Below are positions 26,182-35,428 of a stretch of DNA of 64,000 nucleotides, piece after piece; position 1 is the first letter of the stretch, and each line of letters starts with the position of its first letter. The notes beneath the pieces were generated by a model. The model did not search any database, was not told the DNA's origin, and saw nothing but the letters and a program-made list of their open reading frames with translations. The position numbers and the translations under genes were made by a program. Source of the stretch: an uncultured Chitinophaga sp. (lineage in GTDB: Bacteria; Bacteroidota; Bacteroidia; Cytophagales; Cyclobacteriaceae); the NCBI GenBank assembly GCA_902168205.1, contig CABHOK010000006.1, forward strand, positions 62,001 to 126,000, read 5' to 3'.

Positions 26182-28329
26182 TTATTCTGCTGCAGTTGTT
26201 TCCTTCTTCGGAGGTCTTGGCAGTAATACTTTTCTCGATAGACGGAACTTGCCAGTCTTTTTGTCTACTTCGATCAGTTTTACTTTCACTTCCTCACCAA
26301 CTTCCAGCACACCTTCCATTGACTCCAGGCGTTCCCATTTAATTTCAGAGATGTGGAGCAAGCCATCTTTACCTGGCATAAACTCTACAAATGCTCCGAA
26401 TGGCATGATGGATTTTACCTTGCCATCATAAACCTCTCCTACTTCAGGAACCGCTACGATGCCTTTAATGCGTCTTAACGCGGCATCCATAACCTCTTTG
26501 CTATTTGCAAAGACGTTCACTACTCCTTTATTGTTAACTTCTTCGATAACGACAGTTGCACCGGTTGTGTTTTGTATATCCTGAACAACTTTACCACCGG
26601 GCCCGATTACTGCACCAATCATCTCTTTCTCGATGATGACAGTTTCAGCACGAGGCGTATGTGGTTTCAGTTCGGCACGCGGAGCTGACATAGTCTTCTT
26701 CATCTCGTTGAGAATGTGAAGTCTTCCTTCTTTCGCCTGCAGCAATGCCTCGCGTAATACTTCATACGTTAAGCCATCTACTTTCAGGTCCATCTGGCAA
26801 GCTGTAATGCCTTGCTCAGTGCCTGTTACTTTAAAGTCCATATCACCTAAGTGATCCTCATCACCCAGGATGTCAGACAAGATCGCATATTTACCCGTCT
26901 GGCTATCGGAGATCATACCCATTGCTATACCTGATACCGGACCTTTAACAGGAACACCAGCATCCATCAGCGCCAACGAACCGGCACATACAGTTGCCAT
27001 AGAAGATGATCCGTTAGACTCCAGAATATCAGATACCACACGAATGGTATAGGGATTCTTTTCATCTGGCGGAAGCACTTGCTTCAACGCGCGGAAGGCC
27101 AGGTTACCGTGACCAACTTCACGTCTGCCCGGACCTCTGTTCGGCTTCACTTCTCCGGTTGAGAAACCTGGGAAATTATAGTGCAGTATAAATTTGCTTG
27201 ATCCGGAAATCATAGCACCATCAATCATCTGCTCATCGAGTTTGGTGCCTAGCGTTACCGTTGTGAGCGATTGTGTTTCACCACGGGTAAATATTGATGA
27301 ACCATGTGTTGAAGGAAGGTAATCAACTTCAGACCATATTGATCTGATTTCGCGCGTCTTACGACCATCCAGACGTAATCCCTGGTTAAGTGCCAGATCA
27401 CGCGCAGCCTTCTTCATAATATCTTTATAGTAGCGCTTTACCATTCCCGGATCGATTGTGCTATCCTCTGGTAACGACTCGAGGTATTCATCGAGTGGCT
27501 TCGATAGCGCTTCCGATCTTTCCTTCTTATTGGTAAGCAAACGTGCAGCAGCAGCGTAAACCTGGTCATAGAATTTGGTAAATAACTCAGCACGCAACGC
27601 TTCATCGTTCACTTCGTGGCTATACACACGCTTCTCTTTACGACCAACTGCTTCAGCAAACTCAATTTGTACTTTGCATTGTTCAATGATTGCTTCGTGA
27701 GCAATCTTCAATGCCTGCAGCATATCTTCTTCGCTCACTTCTTTCATCTCGCCTTCTACCATCAAAATGTTTTCGATGGAAGCAGCAACGATCAGATCTA
27801 TATCAGCACGGCTCTTGTCAGCCATGGATGGGTTGATCAAAAATTTGCCGTCAACACGCGCAACGCGTACTTCAGATATAGGCCCCTGGAAAGGAATATC
27901 AGATATAGTCAATGCAGCTGATGCAGCAAATGCCGCGAGAGCATCGGGTAACGCACTCTCATCCCCGGAGATAAGATATATCATTACCTGAGTATCTGCG
28001 TGATAATCTGCAGGAAACAACGGACGGATCGCTCGGTCAACCAAACGGCTGATCAATACTTCGTAATCCGATAATTTACTTTCACGTTTCAAAAATCCAC
28101 CGGGTACTTTTCCGGTAGAAGCAAATTTCTCCTGGTAATCAACAGATAAGGGAAGGAAGTCTGTACCTTCTTTGGCATCCTGAGCCGATACCACAGTAGC
28201 CAACAACATGGTGTTACCCATTTTTAAAACAACGGCACCATCTGCCTGACGAGCCAGCTTTCCGGTTTCAATGGTTATCTCGCGGCCATCGGGCAGCTTA
28301 CATGTTTTTGTTATAACAGTCGGTTTCAT
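26182..28329 (-). CDS. pnp: Polyribonucleotide nucleotidyltransferase
   Basis: 715 aa from ATG 28329 ([18 protein letters not shown]). A phosphorolytic 3'-5' exoribonuclease: two RNase PH domains (residues about 15-230 and 320-540, with [19 protein letters not shown] and [19 protein letters not shown]), a KH domain ([18 protein letters not shown]) and an S1 domain ([21 protein letters not shown]). The RNA-degradation role is well established. The order rpsO-hairpin-pnp is the one seen in many bacteria. Confidence 0.97.
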   Translation of the reverse strand: MKPTVITKTCKLPDGREITIETGKLARQADGAVVLKMGNTMLLATVVSAQDAKEGTDFLPLSVDYQEKFASTGKVPGGFLKRESKLSDYEVLISRLVDRAIRPLFPADYHADTQVMIYLISGDESALPDALAAFAASAALTISDIPFQGPISEVRVARVDGKFLINPSMADKSRADIDLIVAASIENILMVEGEMKEVSEEDMLQALKIAHEAIIEQCKVQIEFAEAVGRKEKRVYSHEVNDEALRAELFTKFYDQVYAAAARLLTNKKERSEALSKPLDEYLESLPEDSTIDPGMVKRYYKDIMKKAARDLALNQGLRLDGRKTREIRSIWSEVDYLPSTHGSSIFTRGETQSLTTVTLGTKLDEQMIDGAMISGSSKFILHYNFPGFSTGEVKPNRGPGRREVGHGNLAFRALKQVLPPDEKNPYTIRVVSDILESNGSSSMATVCAGSLALMDAGVPVKGPVSGIAMGMISDSQTGKYAILSDILGDEDHLGDMDFKVTGTEQGITACQMDLKVDGLTYEVLREALLQAKEGRLHILNEMKKTMSAPRAELKPHTPRAETVIIEKEMIGAVIGPGGKVVQDIQNTTGATVVIEEVNNKGVVNVFANSKEVMDAALRRIKGIVAVPEVGEVYDGKVKSIMPFGAFVEFMPGKDGLLHISEIKWERLESMEGVLEVGEEVKVKLIEVDKKTGKFRLSRKVLLPRPPKKETTAAE

Positions 28330-28375
28330 AAAATAGATTGTTGGAGATATACCCACACAGGTTTACCTCATTTTT

Positions 28376-28413
28376 TAAAAATGCAAAAAGGGAACCTTTG
28401 GTCGGGTTCCCTT
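28376..28413 (-). terminator. Hairpin between rpsO and pnp
   Basis: AAGGGAACC (28388-28396) pairs perfectly with GGTTCCCTT (28405-28413), and on the minus strand is followed by TTTGCATTTTT. It can attenuate read-through from rpsO to pnp, or be a processing site. Confidence 0.75.
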
Positions 28414-28430
28414 CGGGGAATGTAGATTTC

Positions 28431-28706
28431 TTATTTTCTCAGGTCGAGATCTGCTAGAACCGCCCTGTAGCGTTCGATGTTCGTATTCTGGAGGTAGTTT
28501 AACAGCTTCTTACGCTTACCTACCAATTTCATCAAGCCTTGTTGAGTTGAGAAATCCTTTTTATTCTCTTTCAAGTGTTGGGTCAAGTGGTTGATACGAT
28601 GCGTGAACAGGGCAATTTGAGACTCAGGAGAACCTGTATCCTCATTCTTCTTACCAAAGCCGTGCTTCGAAAACAGACCTTGCTTAATTTCAGTAGTTAA
28701 ATACAT
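28431..28706 (-). CDS. rpsO: 30S ribosomal protein S15
   Basis: 91 aa, a four-helix small-subunit protein binding the central domain of 16S rRNA. Conserved text DTGSPESQIALFTHRINHLTQHLKENKKDFSTQQGL and LVGKRKKLLNYL is complete. Upstream lies a TACCTTTG promoter box, downstream a hairpin and pnp. Confidence 0.97.
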   Translation of the reverse strand: MYLTTEIKQGLFSKHGFGKKNEDTGSPESQIALFTHRINHLTQHLKENKKDFSTQQGLMKLVGKRKKLLNYLQNTNIERYRAVLADLDLRK

Positions 28707-28742
28707 CTCAAAAAATTATTTTTATCTTCTTATTTCAGCGGG

Positions 28743-28750
28743 CAAAGGTA
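28743..28750 (-). promoter_or_regulatory. -7 box of rpsO promoter
   Basis: On the minus strand TACCTTTG, followed by CCCGC, lies 36 nt upstream of the rpsO ATG. A TTG lies 21 nt farther upstream, slightly beyond the usual 19. Confidence 0.6.
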
Positions 28751-28798
28751 AGCCAAAATGGCCGAATTTTCCAAGAACTACCACAAACTTTAAACAAC

Positions 28799-30649
28799 TT
28801 AAACCGGTTGCGACTGGTTTCGCTGTTTTTTTTGTGTAAACCAACGCTTTATTTTATCTACGATAACACTGTAGAAATCAGCTTCAAATAGTCTGGCATC
28901 CACGCGAGCCTGTCGCAGGAAAAATAAACCCGTGATAAATAACAGGATATCGGCCATCCATACTCCGGCAATAATACTCAGGTTTCCCTGCTTGGCCAGC
29001 TTCTCCCCTTGCATCGTCAATACATAGTATACTATAAAGAAGAGTATCGATACCAGGAACGGAACTCCCAAACCTCCTCGCTTGATGATGGCCCCCAACG
29101 GAGCACCAATCAAAAACATAGCGATGCAGGCAAAAGAGCTCGCAAAAATTTTATGCCATTGAATCTCGAAGATGCGCAGCTCGGTTGCATAATTATCGAT
29201 GCTGCCGTTCGCGTTCTGTACCTGGCTCTTCACCTGGCGCGCGGTGTTGGCTGCACCTTGCCATACTTCGGCGGCCGGCTCTATTTTAAATACGCTATCT
29301 ACCTTGGCACGAAAAGCAGAGTCAGTCATCGGTAATTTTTTAGCGGGCAAGACAGGCTTTACTGTCGACTCGGTCTTCCTCGTTTCTTGTTTAACAGCCG
29401 GTTTCTTTATCGGCCGCTTCCTCACATGCTCCAGCGCACGAGGACGATCCAGTTTTTTAAATGCAGTCGGAGGTGCTGTATCTTTCTTAACAGCCGCAGG
29501 TTTCTCTGTTACCTTTTTCTCAATCTTAGCTGTGGCCGTTGTTGAAGGTTGCTCCGTGGTTGTTGCCGGCTTCTCGGTTTTAGCAGGAGGTTGTTCTATA
29601 ACTTTAGCGGGTGGCGGAGGTTGCTGCTCACCTTGTGGGTGCATCTTATCACGATACGGAAGACTGTTGATCGAGTCTCTATATAGTTTATGTTTATATA
29701 CTTCCAGCGGCATGATGGTTGTGTCTTTCCGGAGGTAATAGCTGAAGTAACTGGGGCGGTATAAATAATGATTAAGACGTTGGTTCAGGATCTCTCTTCG
29801 GATGGAATCAATATCGCCATCCAACTGACCCAGATTACGCATGATCCGATTACTCTGAAACCACTTCTTGTCGGTGCGATCCATCTGGAACGATGACAAG
29901 TCGAACACAACTTGTGTCTTAGCAAATTTACTCCGACTCAGCGTTTCAGAATTCCGGTTACGCTTCTGCCCTACTACTTCACGCTCGTTGCTAGCGCCTT
30001 CAGTATAATTGAACCCGTTGAACAATTCAAACTTCAGGTAGCGCTCGTTGAGTATAGTTTGCATTCTACCCGAGTCTGCGATCGTAACTTCTTTGTTACC
30101 ATCATTCTTGCGATGGTCGTACACAATCACATCTTTTAACGTAATGCCATCGGGAAACTTCTTGTTTACTTTTATACTGATGTCGTTGATGCCGTTGTAA
30201 AATGCTCCTTCACGAAGATCAAGTGCAGGCTTCTTTTGCTTTATATCGTACAGCAAACTATAGGCTTCGAGTGCTGACTTAGGCACGAGGTCGTTGTTGG
30301 CATAAAATGCAAAAGCCGTTAACACCAATACGAAGAAGAAGATCGGACGCAATACACGCACGAGTGAAACGCCTGAAGCTTTGATGGCTGTTAACTCAAA
30401 GTGCTCTCCTAAATTTCCAAAGGCGATGAGTGACGACAGCAGCACGGCCAATGGCATGGCAGTAGGTACCGTAAATACAGCGAAATGAAAAAACAGTTGT
30501 CCGAGTGTCCAGTAATCCAGCCCTTTCCCGATGATGTCATCGAAGTACTTCAACATGTTTACATTCAACAGGATAAAGACAACGACCAGGAAGGTGATGA
30601 GGAACGGGCCGATGATTGCATCCAAGACAAGCTTGTCTATCTTTTTCAT
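28799..30649 (-). CDS. LptF/LptG (YjgP/YjgQ) family permease with long Pro/Lys/Thr-rich insert
   Basis: 616 aa from ATG 30649 (MKKIDKLVLDAIIGPFL); ATG 30658 is also possible. Inner-membrane half of the LPS-export ABC transporter. Three N-terminal TM helices (residues 10-120) are followed by a periplasmic beta-jellyroll and three TM helices after about residue 495. Between jellyroll and TM4, residues about 338-460 are low-complexity and rich in P, K, T and E (for example QPPPPAKVIEQPPAKTEKP). Classic LptF/G are near 360 aa, so this is much longer. A single gene of this type is present here; it may combine LptF and LptG roles. Confidence 0.85.
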   Translation of the reverse strand: MKKIDKLVLDAIIGPFLITFLVVVFILLNVNMLKYFDDIIGKGLDYWTLGQLFFHFAVFTVPTAMPLAVLLSSLIAFGNLGEHFELTAIKASGVSLVRVLRPIFFFVLVLTAFAFYANNDLVPKSALEAYSLLYDIKQKKPALDLREGAFYNGINDISIKVNKKFPDGITLKDVIVYDHRKNDGNKEVTIADSGRMQTILNERYLKFELFNGFNYTEGASNEREVVGQKRNRNSETLSRSKFAKTQVVFDLSSFQMDRTDKKWFQSNRIMRNLGQLDGDIDSIRREILNQRLNHYLYRPSYFSYYLRKDTTIMPLEVYKHKLYRDSINSLPYRDKMHPQGEQQPPPPAKVIEQPPAKTEKPATTTEQPSTTATAKIEKKVTEKPAAVKKDTAPPTAFKKLDRPRALEHVRKRPIKKPAVKQETRKTESTVKPVLPAKKLPMTDSAFRAKVDSVFKIEPAAEVWQGAANTARQVKSQVQNANGSIDNYATELRIFEIQWHKIFASSFACIAMFLIGAPLGAIIKRGGLGVPFLVSILFFIVYYVLTMQGEKLAKQGNLSIIAGVWMADILLFITGLFFLRQARVDARLFEADFYSVIVDKIKRWFTQKKQRNQSQPV

Positions 30650-30725
30650 ATAGAGCATAAGCTCAAAAATAAAGCCAATGCGAACGAATAAAAATTTTTA
30701 GTGAGCTATTGAGCGGGAAAATATA

Positions 30726-31127
30726 TCAACCGCCTACGGTTTTACGAAGCGTTTCGATCAGTCCATCCCACAGATCCTGAAGTTCTTTGTGATCATCAAA
30801 GTCTGAGTAATCAAACACCTTTAGATAGACTGACTGTGTGAGCTCGTTGAACTCAAGCCGGAGTTCGAAGTACGATGGATCGCGAGTATCATTATCATTC
30901 TCCGGTAAAAATTCGAAGCGTGCAAAATGATTGGTGCGATGAGCTGTTTGCCGGGCCTTGTGTTCTTCACTATCCCAAAAGAAAGTAAAACACTTGTCTT
31001 CATTGTTGATCCTGACGTCATCGGCAAACCATTCAGAAAGACCACTCGCAGTCTGTATATAGGGATATAGCATCTTGATAGATGCATGAATCTCATAATC
31101 TGCGGTGAATAATTTTTTCTTTGACAT
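30726..31127 (-). CDS. START-like (SRPBCC) domain protein
   Basis: 133 aa from ATG 31127 (MSKKKLFTADYEIHASIK); ATG 31142 would add five residues. The ASGLSEWFADDVRINNEDKCFTFFWDSEEHKA segment and the C-terminal helix (LWDGLIETLRKTVGG) match the single-domain START-like family typical of Bacteroidota. The fold encloses a hydrophobic pocket; ligand unknown. It lies upstream of the LptF-like gene on the same strand (76 nt gap), possibly co-transcribed. Confidence 0.82.
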   Translation of the reverse strand: MSKKKLFTADYEIHASIKMLYPYIQTASGLSEWFADDVRINNEDKCFTFFWDSEEHKARQTAHRTNHFARFEFLPENDNDTRDPSYFELRLEFNELTQSVYLKVFDYSDFDDHKELQDLWDGLIETLRKTVGG

Positions 31128-31189
31128 GCTCAACGTTGCCATGTGCGCGTGCTTGAGGATTGAATATAGATCATTTTAGGATTACGACA

Positions 31190-31232
31190 AAATAAAAAAC
31201 GTGAAGCTCTTTGATTGTCAAAAGCTCCACGT
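31190..31232 (-). terminator. Terminator on minus strand after small peptide gene
   Basis: On the minus strand ACGTGGAGCT pairs with AGCTTCACGT (31199-31208 with 31223-31232), with one G-U that works only in that orientation. TTTTTTATTTTG follows. Confidence 0.75.
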
Positions 31233-31253
31233 GCCCGAAAAAAATATTTGTGA

Positions 31254-31352
31254 TTAAGTATTAACCTTCAAACGAGCTTTTTGGATGAAACAAAAGATAC
31301 AAAGACCGATCTGGACTAAAGCAGTAGACAGTAGTGCTAAAAGTACTCCCAT
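31254..31352 (-). CDS. Candidate 32-aa single-pass membrane peptide
   Basis: Frame from ATG 31352: MGVLLALLSTALVQIGLC, then IFCFIQKARLKVNT, stop TAA. One hydrophobic helix with a positively charged C-terminus. A TACATTTG box sits 22 nt upstream and an oriented terminator 22 nt downstream, so a short self-contained transcript is indicated. I do not recognise the peptide. The same transcript also holds an overlapping, non-hydrophobic 31-codon frame, and the RNA itself could be the product. Confidence 0.45.
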   Translation of the reverse strand: MGVLLALLSTALVQIGLCIFCFIQKARLKVNT

Positions 31353-31373
31353 AGGTCATGGTTTAATCTTAAC

Positions 31374-31381
31374 CAAATGTA
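31374..31381 (-). promoter_or_regulatory. -7 box for small minus-strand transcript
   Basis: TACATTTG on the minus strand matches TAnnTTTG exactly. The -33 element is not convincing. Confidence 0.5.
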
Positions 31382-31458
31382 AATGTCAAAATCAAAAACA
31401 CTTATTTTGAAAAGTTTATCTGTCTGTAGTGACGGTCAATTGATCTAATAACCTTTCA

Positions 31459-31977
31459 ATGGATTTAACCCGCGAATTACTTCGAGCTCATACTAGAAGT
31501 CAGGCTACCAAAATTGCTGATTATGTGAACGATAATCCTACCCACTTTAAAGTTCTGGTTGATACGTTCTTGAAAGGACCTTATCGCATTACGCAGCGAG
31601 CTTCCTGGCCGCTTAACCTTTGTGTTGAGCGTAATCCGACCCTGGTTAAGCCGCATCTGAAGCGAATACTCAGGCACCTGCAAGAGCCCGGCATTCACGA
31701 TGCTGTGAAGAGAAACACCATGCGGTTCCTTCAGTTCTGCACGATCCCAAAGTCACTTCACGGTAATGTTGCCGACCTTTGCTTTCAGTATCTGCAAAGT
31801 AAAAAGGAAGCCATTGCGATCAAGGTATTCGCCATGACAGTATTGAGTAACATCATTGAAAAAGAACCGGATCTTAAAAAAGAACTGAAGATCATACTCG
31901 AAGATCAACTCCCCTATGCATCACCGGGGTTTACCGTAAGGGCGCATCGGGTATTAAAAGCACTCGGCAATAGTTGA
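31459..31977 (+). CDS. HEAT-like all-helical protein, function unknown
   Basis: 172 aa with no signal peptide or membrane segment. It is predicted to be alpha-helical, with repeated helix pairs (SWPLNLCVERNPTLVKPHLKRILRHL; HDAVKRNTMRFLQFC; IAIKVFAMTVLSNIIEKEPDLKKEL) that suggest an ARM/HEAT-type solenoid. Such small adenylosuccinate-lyase-like or HEAT-like hypotheticals occur in Bacteroidota. It is followed 63 nt later by the DUF3667 gene in the same direction. No catalytic motif is visible. Confidence 0.6.
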   Translation: MDLTRELLRAHTRSQATKIADYVNDNPTHFKVLVDTFLKGPYRITQRASWPLNLCVERNPTLVKPHLKRILRHLQEPGIHDAVKRNTMRFLQFCTIPKSLHGNVADLCFQYLQSKKEAIAIKVFAMTVLSNIIEKEPDLKKELKIILEDQLPYASPGFTVRAHRVLKALGNS

Positions 31978-32040
31978 TGTGATCATCCCGATCCATTATA
32001 CGTTGACAAGTATAGATACTAACCAGAGCCTGTAGAAGAA

Positions 32041-32895
32041 ATGGATAACCTCGCCTTGCAAGAACACACGTGTAAAAGCTGTGGCCACACGTTCGCTGGA
32101 CTGTATTGTAACCTGTGCGGTGAAAAAGTAATTGAGCCTAAAGACCGTAAGTTCAAATCGTTCCTGGGAACCGTACTGGTCGCCACCACTTTCGTGGATA
32201 ACAGGTTTATCAAATCATTGTGGTCAACTATATCCAGGCCGGGCTTTTTATCACGCGAGTATGTAGACGGCAGAAGAGTGATGTATATGCGCCCGTTGCA
32301 GATGTTCTTCATTCTGAACCTGATATACTTTCTCTTTCCAGTGCTGCAGATGTTCAACTCATCACTCTACACACAACTGCATGTGCTGCCGCATAGTAAA
32401 CTTGCCAGGAATATTGTTGCCGGCATCCTTAAAAAAGATGGTATGACCATGGCCGGTTTCGAATTGATGTATAACGACAAGACCACAAGCCTGGCCAAGC
32501 TGCTGATCGTAGTATTTGTCGTACTTGCCTCTTTACCACTCAGTCTTATATTCCGAAAGAAGAACCGTTACTTTACCGATCACGTGGCATTTGCTGTGGA
32601 GCTTACAAGTTTTAACCTGGCGGTAAATGCTATCGGGCTATCGTTGCTGTTCGCGCTTATCAACAAAATCTTTCGTGTGAGTCATGCAACCTATGGTGTA
32701 TATCTGAATGACCTTACACTCACCATCATCTTCGTATCTACCAATCTATACTTTATATTCTATGCAGCCCGAACATTTTATGGTCAGAAGGGCAAGCGTT
32801 TAATACTAAAAGCTTTTGCCGGTATTCTTGGATTGTTCCTGGCGTTGGAGGCGTATCGATTCTTCCTCTTCTTCATCACCATCTGGACGATGTGA
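32041..32895 (+). CDS. DUF3667 membrane protein with N-terminal zinc ribbon
   Basis: 284 aa. A zinc ribbon, CKSC at 11-14 and CNLC at 23-26, is followed by the DUF3667 signature VDNRFIKSLWSTISRPGFLSREYVDGRRVMYMRPLQMFFILNLIYF. About five TM helices follow. The family is frequent in Bacteroidota and uncharacterised. The ribbon should face the cytoplasm. It is probably co-transcribed with the preceding helical protein; convergent with the TPR gene at 32972. Confidence 0.85.
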   Translation: MDNLALQEHTCKSCGHTFAGLYCNLCGEKVIEPKDRKFKSFLGTVLVATTFVDNRFIKSLWSTISRPGFLSREYVDGRRVMYMRPLQMFFILNLIYFLFPVLQMFNSSLYTQLHVLPHSKLARNIVAGILKKDGMTMAGFELMYNDKTTSLAKLLIVVFVVLASLPLSLIFRKKNRYFTDHVAFAVELTSFNLAVNAIGLSLLFALINKIFRVSHATYGVYLNDLTLTIIFVSTNLYFIFYAARTFYGQKGKRLILKAFAGILGLFLALEAYRFFLFFITIWTM

Positions 32896-32971
32896 TCTTT
32901 TCCAGTCCCGATAGTTATTGGAACGGAACTATAGAAAAAGAATTATAAATCCGTGTATATATGCGGGTCAC

Positions 32972-33589
32972 CTACGTGCTTATCAGCTTACGGATAAGTT
33001 CATCTACCTGGCCATGTTCTGTTTTTGGAGTGAGTTGCCGGTAGTGCTTCAGCGCGTTGATAGCTTCGGCAAATTCTTTGTTCATGGCTAACGTCAGCCC
33101 TAAGTTGAAATGGCTGTTCGGGAAGTTGGGTTCGATCTCGATGGATACGCTATAGTGTACTTTTGCCAATGCAAAATTACCCACCTCCGCATAGAGGTTT
33201 GCTAAATTATAATGTGCTTCAAAATGGCGTGGCTCTTCTTTCAGACACAGCGTGAAGAAGTCGATGGCTTTGGTATTGTTGCCTTCCTTGAATTCGAGAA
33301 TGCCCAGGTTACAGTAAGCATCGGCAATCGAGTCGTGTTCTTCGATCGCTTTCATATAGCGAGTTCGGGCAGTAGTGCGGTCTCCCTGGTCATCGAGCAT
33401 CAACGCTTCTTCGAATACAGAGATCTGATTCAGTCGAACAACCTTGCCACCGGTGAAGAGATTAAGCTGGCCAAGTTTCTCCAATTCTTTACCCTTACCC
33501 TGCGGCTTGCGCTGCTTGTTGCTGCGCGCAGGCTGCGGTCCGAATTTCTCCGGAACATGGTCTACTTTGAATTGGATTATTTTTGCCAC
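32972..33589 (-). CDS. TPR-repeat protein (GTG start)
   Basis: 205 aa from GTG 33589; no other in-frame start occurs before residue 64. The first 55 residues are basic and unstructured (ARSNKQRKPQGKGKELEK), followed by about four TPR units (IADAYCNLGILEFKEGNNTKAIDFF; FEAHYNLANLYAEVGNFALAK; PNSHFNLGLTLAMNKEFAEAI). No signal peptide; probably a cytoplasmic scaffold. A TAACTTTG box ends only 5 nt upstream of the GTG, so the message may be leaderless. Confidence 0.75.
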   Translation of the reverse strand: MAKIIQFKVDHVPEKFGPQPARSNKQRKPQGKGKELEKLGQLNLFTGGKVVRLNQISVFEEALMLDDQGDRTTARTRYMKAIEEHDSIADAYCNLGILEFKEGNNTKAIDFFTLCLKEEPRHFEAHYNLANLYAEVGNFALAKVHYSVSIEIEPNFPNSHFNLGLTLAMNKEFAEAINALKHYRQLTPKTEHGQVDELIRKLIST

Positions 33590-33594
33590 GGGTG

Positions 33595-33602
33595 CAAAGT
33601 TA
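33595..33602 (-). promoter_or_regulatory. -7 box abutting the TPR gene start
   Basis: TAACTTTG followed by CACCC on the minus strand, 5 nt before GTG 33589. The expected transcript start would fall on or near the start codon. Confidence 0.5.
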
Positions 33603-33731
33603 AACGTTATCCGCTAATTGTTTAGCTGACAGTTATCAGGCTTCCTTATTAGCTAACCGGATCAGCCCGTAATTATTGTATCGCTTTCGTTTAACTGATA
33701 GCGCATAACGTGTTGTAGCAGAGTAACAGTA

Positions 33732-34589
33732 TCAGCTCGCTTTTCGTTTGGCAGTCTTGGCTGGTTTTTCTTTTTCGGCTTTTGCTTTTTTTGCCGTTTC
33801 GCCTTTGGCTTTCTCCATTGGTTTCTTCGCAGCATCTATACTTGCCTTGAGAGCCGTCATGATATCAACCACTTTCGGAGTTTCTTCGATGCGTGTAACA
33901 ACCTCTTTACCCTCTACCTTGGCATCGATAATAGTCTTCAAAGCTTCAGTATAATGATCCTTCATTTCGATGTTGGCAAACTTGGTGGTCATGGAATCCA
34001 CGAGTGTCTTCGCCAGCTTCAGTTGTTCTTTATCCGGTTTAACTTCCAGAAGCTGAGGTACCTCACGCATGCTGCGAACTTCATTTGGATAGCGTAAGCG
34101 ATACATCACCATCCCACCTTCCATAGGAGCCAGTAATACCGGTGTCTCACGATCGCGCAACACTACTTTACCAACAGCAATTCTTCCGGTTTCTTTCAAT
34201 GTATGACTGAGTAAACCATAGGTCTTCGCGGCTACATCTCCGTCTGGACCAATATAGTATGGAGCTTCATAAAGGGTAGGACTAACTTCCGATGTATCTA
34301 CAAAGCCTTCAATCTCAATTACTTTTTCACTTTTGAGTTTTACTTTGTTCAGGTCTTCCTGGTCGATGATTACATATTGCCCAGGTTCGTATTGATACCC
34401 TTTCACGATATCTTCTGTCTTTAACGTCTGACCTGTTACTTTATCTTTCTTCTCATAACTCACCGGATTATGGCCTTCTTTCGATAGCAGATTGAAACTT
34501 ATACTTTGACCAGAATCTATAGCATTATAAATTCTTACCGGGATTGTTACGAGTGAAAATTGAATGTGTCCTTTCCAGATGGCACGCAT
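33732..34589 (-). CDS. ku: Ku protein (bacterial non-homologous end joining)
   Basis: 285 aa. The Ku core is clear: MRAIWKGHIQFSLVTIPVRIYNAI, the YQYEPGQYVIIDQEDLNKVK segment, IEGFVDTSEVSPTLYEAPYYIGPDG, and GKVVLRDRETPVLLAPMEGGMVMYRLRYPNEVR. It forms a homodimeric ring on DNA ends and recruits LigD, which is encoded 6.3 kb away on the same strand. The last 45 residues are lysine/alanine-rich, as in many bacterial Ku tails. Confidence 0.95.
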   Translation of the reverse strand: MRAIWKGHIQFSLVTIPVRIYNAIDSGQSISFNLLSKEGHNPVSYEKKDKVTGQTLKTEDIVKGYQYEPGQYVIIDQEDLNKVKLKSEKVIEIEGFVDTSEVSPTLYEAPYYIGPDGDVAAKTYGLLSHTLKETGRIAVGKVVLRDRETPVLLAPMEGGMVMYRLRYPNEVRSMREVPQLLEVKPDKEQLKLAKTLVDSMTTKFANIEMKDHYTEALKTIIDAKVEGKEVVTRIEETPKVVDIMTALKASIDAAKKPMEKAKGETAKKAKAEKEKPAKTAKRKAS

Positions 34590-34717
34590 AGGGTACTTAG
34601 TTTAAAAAATGAAATGAACTATACTAAAGTACTGATAATGAATATTATTATCAAAACAAAAACAGCATCTTTTTTTAAACGGTAAAGTAAAAATTCCGTG
34701 CCCGACAACGGCCCAGT

Positions 34718-35428
34718 TCAATTCTTGAGTAGCTTTTCAAGTATCTCGGCTTTCTTCTCCCTGCTCAACGGCAACTTCTTATTACCCACCACAACTTCAT
34801 TACCATCAATAGCCGAGATTGCCTTCACGGAAGCGATATAGGATTTATGAATGCGAATGAACGAAGATGGCGGCAACGTCTCCTCCACGTTTTTCATTCT
34901 TAATAACGTCATAAATTGTTTGGTGACTGTGTGGATCACAACATAGTTCTCCATGCCTTCTACATATAACACATCGTCAAAGTGAATCTTCTCGTAGCGA
35001 TAATCGCATTTCACAAAGAAGTAATCTTCGCGGGTGGTGGCCGGTTCACAACTTCTTGTTTTCAGTTCAAAGAAGTCGCGCGCTTTGTTCACGGCTTTCA
35101 GAAAGCGATCAAACGGAAAAGGCTTCACCAGGTAGTCGAGCACGTCCAGTTCGTAACCCTGCAAGGCAAAGTTCGGATAGGCCGTAGTCATGATCACCAT
35201 AGGAGGTTCTTTGATAGACTTCAGAAAATCTATACCAGTAATCTTGGGCATCTGTATATCCAGGAACATGAGTTCGATGGGCGTGCTCGTTAAAACCTGG
35301 TTGGCTTCCAATGCATTTTCGCACGCAGCTTTCACTTCCAGAAAGTCAATGTCCTTTATATAGTTGATCAGGCCTTCGCGCGCCAGCGGTTCATCTTCTA
35401 CTACCAGGGTTTGTATCTTTCGGTTCAT
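34718..35428 (-). CDS. LytTR-family response regulator
   Basis: 236 aa. The receiver domain has acidic residues E11/D12, the phospho-acceptor Asp57 in MFLDIQMP and Lys in DYLVKPFPFDRF. The LytTR DNA-binding domain has EDYFFVKCDYRYEKIHFDDVLYVEGMENYVVIHT and FIRIHKSYIASVKAI. Its ATG overlaps the stop of the kinase gene upstream (ATGA), so the two are a cognate pair. Confidence 0.93.
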   Translation of the reverse strand: MNRKIQTLVVEDEPLAREGLINYIKDIDFLEVKAACENALEANQVLTSTPIELMFLDIQMPKITGIDFLKSIKEPPMVIMTTAYPNFALQGYELDVLDYLVKPFPFDRFLKAVNKARDFFELKTRSCEPATTREDYFFVKCDYRYEKIHFDDVLYVEGMENYVVIHTVTKQFMTLLRMKNVEETLPPSSFIRIHKSYIASVKAISAIDGNEVVVGNKKLPLSREKKAEILEKLLKN

